The notes under the pieces are model-generated. The model was not told where the DNA came from and did no database searches. It worked only from the letters and a program-made list of their open reading frames with translations. The position numbers and the translations under genes are program-made. Source: an uncultured Acetatifactor sp. (GTDB lineage Bacteria; Bacillota; Clostridia; Lachnospirales; Lachnospiraceae). Taken from it: DNA of 59,674 bases. Positions within the stretch are counted from its first letter, which is position 1. Each line of letters starts with the position of its first letter. Below are positions 17,585-24,158 of this stretch, piece by piece. Location: NCBI GenBank assembly GCA_949840935.1, contig CATKXX010000018.1, forward strand, positions 1-59,674, read 5' to 3'.

Positions 17585-18170
17585 ATCGCTTTAATTCCTC
17601 TTTCATAAGCCTGAGTGCTTTCCCTCTGTGACTGACCTCATTCTTTTCCGCCTCTGTCAGCTCCGCCGTCGTCTTTTGAAATTCCGGGACATAGAAGATC
17701 GGGTCATATCCGAAGCCGTTCATCCCCTTTTCCTCATAGCCGATCCGCCCCTCGATGGCCGCCCTCACCGTGAGCTCCCTGCCGTCCGGCAGCACCGCCG
17801 CGATCGCGCATACAAAACGCGCTGTCCGCTGCTCCTCCGGGACTCCCTCCAGGCGCCGGAGCAGCTCCGCATTCTTGATATGATAGGAGGTATCCTCCCC
17901 CAGATACCTCGCGGAATAGACCCCCGGCTCCTTATTCAGATAGTCAATCTCCAGTCCGGAATCATCCGCCATCACAATATCCCCTGTAACGGAGGCAACA
18001 GCCCGCGCCTTGATCAACGCGTTTTCTTCATAGGTACTGCCATTTTCCTCTACATCCGTACTGATTCCCGCATCCTTCATGGAGACCACCTCCATACCGG
18101 TATCCGCCATGATAGCATTAATTTCCCGGATCTTACCCGCATTTCCCGTTGCAAAAACAATCTTTCTCAT
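17562..18170 (-). CDS. rdgB: XTP/dITP diphosphatase (RdgB/HAM1)
   Basis: RdgB removes non-canonical purine nucleoside triphosphates such as dITP and XTP. The start at 18170 (MRKIVFATGNAGK) is supported by a GGGGAAAGGGATACTT ribosome binding site; the frame opens earlier at 18200. Family motifs are ATGNAGKIREI, GSTYEENALIKA, MADDSGLEID, GVYSARY, GFGYDPIF and SHRGKAL. At 202 residues it has the normal length. Confidence 0.95.
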   Translation of the reverse strand: MRKIVFATGNAGKIREINAIMADTGMEVVSMKDAGISTDVEENGSTYEENALIKARAVASVTGDIVMADDSGLEIDYLNKEPGVYSARYLGEDTSYHIKNAELLRRLEGVPEEQRTARFVCAIAAVLPDGRELTVRAAIEGRIGYEEKGMNGFGYDPIFYVPEFQKTTAELTEAEKNEVSHRGKALRLMKEELKRYEDTTCQ

Positions 18171-18279
18171 AAGTATCCCTTTCCCCTGCCCATGAACCAC
18201 TTTATCCCGTCAGAATGCATCCCCGCAGGCTGATGCTTTCTACGCCATTGAGCCAAACCCAAGCCGGCCGACACACATT

Positions 18280-19347
18280 TCAGTCTGCCATTTCCCGGCA
18301 GCTCTCCTCAACAGCATTTATAATGCCCTCCGCTATTTTTTCCAGGTACGCCTCCTGCTGCAGCAGCCCCCGTTCCCGGTCATTCGACAGATATCCCACC
18401 GACAGCTGCACTGCCGGGATACTGATTTCCTTCAAAATGCTGTCCTCCTCCGCCGGAGCCAGCCCCAGTGCACGGTTGCTGGCAGCAATCGTCACAGCCC
18501 GCGTCACAATATCCGCCAGCTCCACATTACCGAAATCGGGAATAAAGTACTCTTCATTATAATAGCATTGAATCCCATATATTCCTTCCTCCGATGGATT
18601 TTCTGCAGCCCCGATGCCGATATAGAAATCAGCATCCACGTCTCTTATCAGCGCAGCCCTTTCCTCCGCAGATACCTCCACGTCCTCCGTCCTGGTAAAG
18701 TACGGCTTAATATCCGACAGCGTCCATTTATCCTGCACCAGCTTCGCAACCTGCAGCGCCAGCTCCTTTTCCTTATATCCATAGCCGCTCAGGCCGTCCT
18801 CGCTCCCGCCGCCCACAGGGTCGATCACCACAATAAAAGGATATAGCTCGCCAGGCTCACAGCCTGCCACCTCCAGGGCAGTGTCGTTCATAGTGCTGCG
18901 ATATTCCTGCAGCCTGTCCATAGTGAGCTTCAGCAGTACGCCGTCCGGCTGCACCTCGTAGCGTCCCTCTGTGATAGCCGAAATATCACCACTTACAGCA
19001 TTGTCCTCGTAAAAGCGCGGGCTGTCGCTTCTGATATGGATCCACAGCTCTTTTTCCATATAGCGATTCTCTACCGCCACATCCTCCGCCCTGACATTTT
19101 CCGGAATCGGGATGACAAAGACGCCCCCGCTGCTTTCCGTCTGCCGCAGCTCCAGCGCCAGGCCCGTCTGCCGGCTGTCTGCCGTCAGCCCTGCCTGATT
19201 GCGGGATGCATCAGCGATCACAATGGTCTTATGGAGGGCCAGACGAAGCATTGCTGCCATAGCCGCGGCGCTCAGGATCAGCCACAGTACGAAGGTTGCC
19301 AGCATATTCTCTTTTCCCAGGTTCCACTGCTTTATTCTCACACTCAC
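18280..19347 (-). CDS. Amidase_3-fold protein lacking the zinc and catalytic residues
   Basis: A 355-residue protein with an N-terminal membrane anchor (about 16-38) and a C-terminal domain recognisably of the N-acetylmuramoyl-L-alanine amidase (Amidase_3) fold: VVIDPVGGG, GYKEKELALQV, YFTRTED, DADFYIGIGAAEN, PAVQLSVGYLSN. In active enzymes these read DPGHGG, SIHAN and (L/V)E(L/I)G. Here both zinc histidines are Gly (179 and 246) and the catalytic Glu is Ser316; only Glu193 remains. It is probably a non-enzymatic, membrane-anchored cell-wall protein. The start appears to be GTG. The gene lies 11 nt after rlmL. Confidence 0.85.
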   Translation of the reverse strand: MSVRIKQWNLGKENMLATFVLWLILSAAAMAAMLRLALHKTIVIADASRNQAGLTADSRQTGLALELRQTESSGGVFVIPIPENVRAEDVAVENRYMEKELWIHIRSDSPRFYEDNAVSGDISAITEGRYEVQPDGVLLKLTMDRLQEYRSTMNDTALEVAGCEPGELYPFIVVIDPVGGGSEDGLSGYGYKEKELALQVAKLVQDKWTLSDIKPYFTRTEDVEVSAEERAALIRDVDADFYIGIGAAENPSEEGIYGIQCYYNEEYFIPDFGNVELADIVTRAVTIAASNRALGLAPAEEDSILKEISIPAVQLSVGYLSNDRERGLLQQEAYLEKIAEGIINAVEESCREMAD

Positions 19348-19358
19348 TCTGCCTGATA

Positions 19359-20522
19359 TTATCCTTCCTGATGCGCCCTGCCATGCCTTGGGGGCTTAGG
19401 CCCCATGAACTGGTAATAATACGCCTTCATCATTCCATTATATACCTTGCGGTTTCTGTCCGCCTTGCGCCCGATATCCCGCTCCGCCTGCTCATAGGCA
19501 GTGATCAGATACATGCTCCATGAATCCAGCTCCCTGAACCGCTGCCCGATCATACGATACAGTGCAGGCATTTCTTCTTTGTCATGCATCCTTTCACCAT
19601 AAGGCGGATTTGTGATGAGAAAGCCGTATTTTTTGGGATGGCTCAGCTGCTCTACACTCCGCCTCTGGAAATGGATCAGCTTATCCACCCCCGCGAGCCT
19701 CGCATTCTCCCTGGCGATAGCCACCATGTCATCATCAATATCGTACCCCTGGATATCAGGATCGATATTCAGATCCACCATCTCCCCGGCCTCCTCCAGC
19801 GCATCCTCCCAGTATCGCATCCCAATCACATGCTGCCATTTCTGCGCAGTAAAGCCGCGCTTCATACCCGGCGCCATGCCCGCCGCCATCATAGCCGCTT
19901 CAATGGGAAAAGTGCCGCTGCCGCAAAAGGGATCCACCAGAATCCTGTCCCGATTCCACGGGGTCAGCATGATCAGGGCCGCCGCCAGGTTTTCTGCAAT
20001 GGGCGCCTTTGCCGTCAGCTTCCTGTATCCCCGCTTATGTAAAGACTCCCCCGTGCTGTCCAGCCCCACCGTGACCTCATCCTTCATCAGGAACACTCTT
20101 ATGGGATAGCTGTCCCCGTTCTCCTCAAACCAGCCCGTCTTATATCTCTCCTTCAGCCGCTCCACCATGGCCTTTTTCATAACAGACTGAATATCCGAAG
20201 GACTGAAAAGCTTTGACTTCACACTGCCGGCCTTAGCCACCCAGAATTTGCCGTCCACAGGGATATATTCTTCCCATGGGAGCCCTTTTGTACCCTGGAA
20301 CAATTCCTCAAAGGACTCCGCATGAAAGCTCCCGACCTTGACCAGAACCCGCTCCGCCGTGCGCAGAAAAATATTCGCGCGGCAGAGAGCCTCCTCGTCG
20401 CCCAGGAAAGTCACCCTGCCGTCCGCAACCTCAGTGACATCATAGCCAAGCTCAACTATTTCTTTTTTTAATACGGATTCCATACCAAAGTGGCACGGAA
20501 CGATCATTTCAAATTTACGCAT
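19359..20522 (-). CDS. THUMP-domain rRNA methyltransferase (RlmL/YpsC-like)
   Basis: A 387-residue class I SAM-dependent methyltransferase. An N-terminal THUMP-like RNA-binding domain (about 1-160) is followed by a Rossmann methyltransferase with DPFCGSGTFPIEAAMMA (SAM-binding), GYDIDDDMVAIARENA and the catalytic NPPYGER motif of N2-guanine methyltransferases. This matches the YpsC/RlmL family that modifies 23S rRNA; the exact guanine is inferred from the family. It has its own promoter at 20566-20594. Confidence 0.93.
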   Translation of the reverse strand: MRKFEMIVPCHFGMESVLKKEIVELGYDVTEVADGRVTFLGDEEALCRANIFLRTAERVLVKVGSFHAESFEELFQGTKGLPWEEYIPVDGKFWVAKAGSVKSKLFSPSDIQSVMKKAMVERLKERYKTGWFEENGDSYPIRVFLMKDEVTVGLDSTGESLHKRGYRKLTAKAPIAENLAAALIMLTPWNRDRILVDPFCGSGTFPIEAAMMAAGMAPGMKRGFTAQKWQHVIGMRYWEDALEEAGEMVDLNIDPDIQGYDIDDDMVAIARENARLAGVDKLIHFQRRSVEQLSHPKKYGFLITNPPYGERMHDKEEMPALYRMIGQRFRELDSWSMYLITAYEQAERDIGRKADRNRKVYNGMMKAYYYQFMGPKPPRHGRAHQEG

Positions 20523-20565
20523 AAAATTCCCCGTCCATATTTTTCTCTCATGCAGATATAATCAT

Positions 20566-20594
20566 AGTATACATTTTTTTCCCGTATATGTAAA
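20566..20594 (-). promoter_or_regulatory. Promoter of the rlmL-like gene
   Basis: On the minus strand TTTACA, a 17-nt spacer and TATACT. The -35 abuts the terminator hairpin of the upstream Asn/Gln-rich gene. Confidence 0.75.
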
Positions 20595-20617
20595 TAGGGA
20601 CACCGAAGTGTCCCTAT
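20594..20617 (-). terminator. UUCG-capped terminator hairpin
   Basis: ATAGGGACAC-TTCG-GTGTCCCTAT on the minus strand, a stable 10-bp stem closed by a C(UUCG)G tetraloop and followed by TTTACATAT. It sits 17 nt after the stop of the Asn/Gln-rich gene. Confidence 0.8.
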
Positions 20618-20633
20618 CGCCGTGCAGCCCCTG

Positions 20634-20762
20634 TTAGAAGTTGCTGTTCTGGTTATTCTGATTCTTGTTCTGGTTGTTGTTCTGGTTCTTGTTGTTCTGA
20701 TTGTTCTGGTTGTTGTTCTGATTCTGGTTGTTGTTCTGGTTGCTGTTCTTACAATTATCCAT
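20634..20762 (-). CDS. 42-residue Asn/Gln-rich small protein
   Basis: Reading begins MDNCKNSNQNNNQ and continues as irregular N/Q runs with a few Lys, ending NSNF and stop. About 35 of 42 residues are Asn, Gln or Ser, nearly all in AAC and CAG codons. Evidence for a gene: ATG preceded by GAGGAAG 3 nt upstream, a TATAAT-like box on the minus strand at 20866-20871, a leader with two small hairpins, and a UUCG terminator directly after the stop. Function unknown; the composition is prion-like or adhesive, and one Cys lies at residue 4. Confidence 0.7.
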   Translation of the reverse strand: MDNCKNSNQNNNQNQNNNQNNQNNKNQNNNQNKNQNNQNSNF

Positions 20763-20905
20763 TTTCTTCCTCACATCCTGCCGCTCGTGCGGCTTTCATT
20801 CTGGAGCGGTTCATGCTCCTTATAGTTTTTGGTTACAGGAAGTAGTATGGCAAAACGCACAAAAAATTATACAAAAATTCCTGGTACTTTAGAACTATTT
20901 TTGTA

Positions 20906-20934
20906 TTGACTTTCTGGGGCAAAAGTACTACAAT
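20906..20934 (+). promoter_or_regulatory. Plus-strand consensus promoter with no evident gene
   Basis: TTGACT, a 17-nt spacer and TACAAT. It would start transcription near 20941, heading into the hairpin at 21004-21037 and then antisense to the DUF1700 gene. No good open frame begins there, so a roughly 100-nt RNA is possible. Confidence 0.55.
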
Positions 20935-21003
20935 AAACTTGTAAGTGATGAACCCCTATCATCATCTTACTACCCCTTATATATTAATATTTATACTCCC
21001 CTC

Positions 21004-21037
21004 ATTGCGGGCCGTCGGTTTTCCGGCGGCTCGCAAT
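21004..21037. terminator. Hairpin between a plus-strand promoter and the DUF1700 stop
   Basis: ATTGCG-G-GCCG and CGGC-T-CGCAAT form a GC-rich stem. On the plus strand it is followed by CTTTGTCT, and on the minus strand it directly follows the DUF1700 stop (21044). It may terminate transcription from either side. Confidence 0.55.
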
Positions 21038-21043
21038 CTTTGT

Positions 21044-21481
21044 CTAATTCATCCAATCCCTGAAAAATTTCACCACACCCATCACGGCCATTATGATGAT
21101 CATAGGCACCAGGATAGGCCAGAGGAAAGACAACAGTGAAACCACTGCGCTGAAGATCAACACAATTATAAGAATGCCCCATATCAGCCACAACCATACC
21201 GGCATACGCTTCCGGCCGTTCTCCCGGGGCTGTGCCGATCCTCCATATTCCCGATATTCACCCGTCCCGGCAGCATCTGACCGGGTACTTGTAGTAATGA
21301 TGGTACGAGCTATCAGCCTGGGATCGCCCAGCGACTCAAGCACCTCCGCCTCGCTTTTACCCTTGCGGATTTCCGTGTTGATATAATCCTCATAATACTG
21401 AAGGTTCTCTGTGACAACATTTCCGGGCACCTTTCCGGTCAGGGCAATACGCAGCTTTTCCATAAATTCCTGTTTTGTCAT
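21044..21481 (-). CDS. DUF1700/HAAS-domain membrane protein
   Basis: A 145-residue protein starting MTKQEFMEKLRIALTGKVPG, the HAAS-type helical domain typical of DUF1700 proteins, with YYEDYINTEIRKGKSEAEVL and LGDPRLIARTI. A variable linker is followed by two hydrophobic segments (WLWLIWGILIIVLIF and the following stretch), so the domain is membrane-anchored. Family members are often linked to PadR-type regulation, but no padR gene is adjacent here. The frame can be read from a GTG at 21493; I prefer the ATG at 21481. Confidence 0.8.
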   Translation of the reverse strand: MTKQEFMEKLRIALTGKVPGNVVTENLQYYEDYINTEIRKGKSEAEVLESLGDPRLIARTIITTSTRSDAAGTGEYREYGGSAQPRENGRKRMPVWLWLIWGILIIVLIFSAVVSLLSFLWPILVPMIIIMAVMGVVKFFRDWMN

Positions 21482-21524
21482 TCGGCTATTCACTCCTATA
21501 ATCGTTACCGTTCATCCGGTTATA

Positions 21525-21914
21525 TTAATAAAGCTGATCCATCCCCTGCCCCGCAGTGAGCCTGCGGATGTAGGTATCGGGATCCTTTTTCATCTCCAGC
21601 ATTGTATAAAAAGCATTCAAAGCCATCGCTTCTTTATTACAGCTTTCCGTATTCTTCCCAATGTCACGGATCAGATTATAACGATCCATCTGCCATACAT
21701 ACAGATCCGTCAGGCCATACCCCCTGCATTTCTCCTCATCACAGAAAGTATGATGATCCAGATAATACATAAATTCCTTCATCAGGCCGCTGTCCGGAAT
21801 CAGCCCCTCCCACAGCCTGTTCAGCCATTCCGTATCCTTACCCGCATACTCCCCAAGCGCCAGGAGGCCCTCATAAGCCCTTATCCTGCGCGCATCATAA
21901 ACAATCCCGCTCAT
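21525..21914 (-). CDS. Conserved-looking protein of unknown function, coupled to DUF6171
   Basis: A 129-residue soluble protein. I set the start at 21914 because its ATG overlaps the upstream stop as ATGA; the open frame runs to 22025 without a better signal. It is helix-rich with a His pair and two Cys (YLDHHTFCDEEKCRGYGL), and has no membrane segment. I do not recognise a family. The coupling to the Cys-rich DUF6171 gene suggests they work together. Confidence 0.7.
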   Translation of the reverse strand: MSGIVYDARRIRAYEGLLALGEYAGKDTEWLNRLWEGLIPDSGLMKEFMYYLDHHTFCDEEKCRGYGLTDLYVWQMDRYNLIRDIGKNTESCNKEAMALNAFYTMLEMKKDPDTYIRRLTAGQGMDQLY

Positions 21915-22192
21915 GTCCGTCCATCCTGCCACTTTCCCCGGGGGCAGGTATTTTTCGCCACTGCCGCCCTCAACTCCACATAGCACCCACATGACCTGCA
22001 CATTCCCTGCAGCAGCATGGCGCATTCCCTGCAGACGGCAAGCCTTCCTTCATACAAGTGCTCCTCCGCTTTCAGATCCGGATCCATATTATTAATATAG
22101 TCCCGCAGGGAATGAAAATATTCTTCCTGCTCCGCCATCTCCCTGAGCAGGCACCTTTTACAGGCCCTGGTGCTTTCTGTCTCCTGTTCCAT
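21911..22192 (-). CDS. DUF6171-like Cys-rich small protein
   Basis: A 93-residue protein starting MEQETESTRACKRCLLREMAE after a GCGGAG ribosome binding site. It holds CKRC, CREC and CRSCGC pairs plus a final CPRGKW, a likely zinc-ribbon arrangement, and segments YINNMDPDLK and EERL-type YEGRLAVCREC that match the DUF6171 family as I remember it. Function unknown. It overlaps the following gene by 4 nt. Confidence 0.75.
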   Translation of the reverse strand: MEQETESTRACKRCLLREMAEQEEYFHSLRDYINNMDPDLKAEEHLYEGRLAVCRECAMLLQGMCRSCGCYVELRAAVAKNTCPRGKWQDGRT

Positions 22193-22306
22193 TGTATGCT
22201 CCGCCATCCGCCATGATACAGCTTCTGAAATTGTATTTATTATACTTTCTTTGGAGATTAAAGTCAAATATTCGGAAAGAAAGCGCTTAGCGGATTTCAC
22301 AGTATT

Positions 22307-22338
22307 TGTATCTTGGTAAGAAGAAAATGTATCTTGGT
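22307..22338 (+). promoter_or_regulatory. Direct-repeat operator for the LytTR regulator
   Basis: TGTATCTTGGT occurs at 22307-22317 and again at 22328-22338, a 21-nt period (two helical turns). The pair lies about 35 nt upstream of a TATAAC -10 box (22372-22377) that lacks a good -35. This is the layout expected for LytTR proteins, which bind paired direct repeats and activate weak promoters. Confidence 0.7.
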
Positions 22339-22395
22339 CATAAGGATATTTCTTTTAGTGAAAGACTGTGCTATAACTTTTAAAGAGGTGGCAGA

Positions 22396-22845
22396 ATGAA
22401 GATAAATGCAGAACAGGATTTATCCTGTAACGAAATAGAAGTAACGATCAGGTATCCCCAAAAGGACAGGCAGGTTGACCGTATTATAGAGTTTTTACAG
22501 TCATTTGATATGCAGATAAAATGTACTGGTGATAACACGGAGAGAATGATTCGTATTTTGGATATTTATTATATAGAGAGCGTTGACAAAAAGACATTTA
22601 TCTATCTTGAAAATGCAGTGTACCGTACGGATTTTCGGTTATATCAGCTAAAGGACAAACTGCAGGCATACGGTTTTGTGCAGATCAGCAAATCCTGTAT
22701 CTTAAACATAAACGCCCTGGACAGTATCAGGCCTCTTTTCAACAGCAGGATGGAGGCAGCTTTAAAGAATGGTGAAAAAGTCAATATCAACCGCAGCTAT
22801 TTAAATGGAGTCAAAAGAGCACTGGAAGGAGCTAAAGGGGAATGA
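22396..22845 (+). CDS. Stand-alone LytTR DNA-binding regulator
   Basis: A 149-residue protein with no receiver domain. The N-terminal about 40 residues are of unassigned fold; the rest is a LytTR domain (ILDIYYIESVDKKTFIYL, FVQISKSCILNINALDSI, NINRSYLNGVKRAL). Start supported by GAGGTGGCAGA. It overlaps the DUF3021 gene by 4 nt, the usual LytTR-DUF3021 pairing in Firmicutes, in which the membrane protein is thought to modulate the regulator. Likely autoregulated through the repeats at 22307-22338. Confidence 0.9.
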   Translation: MKINAEQDLSCNEIEVTIRYPQKDRQVDRIIEFLQSFDMQIKCTGDNTERMIRILDIYYIESVDKKTFIYLENAVYRTDFRLYQLKDKLQAYGFVQISKSCILNINALDSIRPLFNSRMEAALKNGEKVNINRSYLNGVKRALEGAKGE

Positions 22846-23240
22846 AAAAAATGATTGTAAATATTTTGGCTACAACAGGAATTTCCTTACTGCTGCTTTC
22901 TGTTGTCGCGTTATCTTTTCATGCAAGCTGTATCTATCTGGAGGCAGTGTTTCAGGCTTTTGGCGTAAACATCATTACTCATTTTGGAATAATGTGTATT
23001 AAAAAGATCGAATTAAGAAACATTTTTACCGAAATGGTTTTGGAAACCGCATTTATAGTATGCGAAATCCTTGTGTTTGGGCGATTGTTCCATTGGTATA
23101 CAAGTTTGTCGTTTTTGCTGCTTGTTTGTATGGGAGTTGTAATATATATCATATCACTTTTTTTGAACTTGCTGCAAATGAAGCAGGAAGCAAAAGAAAT
23201 CAATCTGCTGATCAGGAGCCGAAATAAAGTTCAAGATTAA
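22842..23240 (+). CDS. DUF3021 membrane protein
   Basis: A 132-residue protein with four predicted membrane segments (about 8-30, 35-55, 65-85, 90-112) and a short charged cytoplasmic tail (QMKQEAKEINLLIRSRNK). Its size, topology and position directly after a LytTR gene identify DUF3021. Inferred role: membrane partner that senses or represses the LytTR regulator. Confidence 0.85.
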   Translation: MKKMIVNILATTGISLLLLSVVALSFHASCIYLEAVFQAFGVNIITHFGIMCIKKIELRNIFTEMVLETAFIVCEILVFGRLFHWYTSLSFLLLVCMGVVIYIISLFLNLLQMKQEAKEINLLIRSRNKVQD

Positions 23241-23282
23241 ACGGGCGGCTGCACAGGAGGAAATCACTCAGAGGAAAAAGAC

Positions 23283-24158
23283 ATGGAAAAAAGAAGAACC
23301 ATAAGTGTAATCAGCATGATATTCATTTTATTGATGATCATCAGAGCGGTAGAAATTATTTTTGTAAAAACCGACCAGACATGGGTTGGAGAAAATATAT
23401 TACATAAAATCTGCTGCATTTTGCTGATATGGATTGCGTTGAATATGCTTAAGCTCCATTGGAGCGATCTGGGATTTTCTAAAAAAGGGGTAATTACCGG
23501 TTTAAAATATGGCCTGGCCCTTGGCATAAGCACCTTTTTTCTTTCTTATGCCGCAGAGTTTACTGTGTTGTCTGTCATGGGGAAGCACCCGTCTTTGCGA
23601 TTTTATATTACGAATTTTTCACTTACACAGACACATACAAACGGTATTTCCCTGTCAGCAGTGACAGTGTGTATGATTGGCAACATCGTTAATGTCTGTG
23701 CAGAAGAAGGACTGTTCCGAGGGCTGTTTTGTAAGATTGGCCTACAAGCTTACACTCAAAAAACCACTAATATCATACAGGCTCTGCTTTTTGGAATATG
23801 GCATATTACCAATGTAATAAATCCTCTGCTCGACGGTTCCATGAATATCGCCACGGCAGTTTTTATGGGCATGGGATATATACTATTATCCGGGATTTTA
23901 GCCTGGGAATGGGGTATGTGTGCGGCATTGTCCGGAACGCTTTGGACAGGTGCATTCGAACATTATTTCAACAATTTCATAAGCAATTCCTTACATACGG
24001 TGACAGAAACAGGAGCAGATGAATTGATGATAATCAGAATCATCTTATCAAATATCTTATCCTTGCTGTTTGTTTTGATCATCTCTCAATTCACCGGTAC
24101 CCCGCATCGTCTTCCTGAGCCCTGTAGAGCTTCGCGTACAGGCCATTTTCACAGATGA
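23283..24158 (+). CDS. CPBP-family intramembrane protease (CAAX/Abi-like)
   Basis: A 291-residue multi-pass protein with the CPBP motifs EEGLFRG (Glu141, Glu142, Arg146), the FGIWH motif with His174, and a later His near AFEHYFNNF. Bacterial CPBP proteins are used in bacteriocin maturation or self-immunity and in other membrane proteolysis. It follows LytTR-DUF3021 by 42 nt and is probably in that operon. The last about 22 codons overlap the convergent ABC gene by 68 nt and look non-native (TPHRLPEPCRASRTG). Confidence 0.88.
   Translation: MEKRRTISVISMIFILLMIIRAVEIIFVKTDQTWVGENILHKICCILLIWIALNMLKLHWSDLGFSKKGVITGLKYGLALGISTFFLSYAAEFTVLSVMGKHPSLRFYITNFSLTQTHTNGISLSAVTVCMIGNIVNVCAEEGLFRGLFCKIGLQAYTQKTTNIIQALLFGIWHITNVINPLLDGSMNIATAVFMGMGYILLSGILAWEWGMCAALSGTLWTGAFEHYFNNFISNSLHTVTETGADELMIIRIILSNILSLLFVLIISQFTGTPHRLPEPCRASRTGHFHR

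Noticed and set aside
20622..20825. Plus-strand frame rich in Val/Leu
   Set aside because: It is the antisense of the Asn/Gln-rich gene; the hydrophobic repeats are a codon artefact.
20945..21139. Plus-strand 64-residue frame after the orphan promoter
   Set aside because: No ribosome binding site and it runs antisense through the DUF1700 gene.
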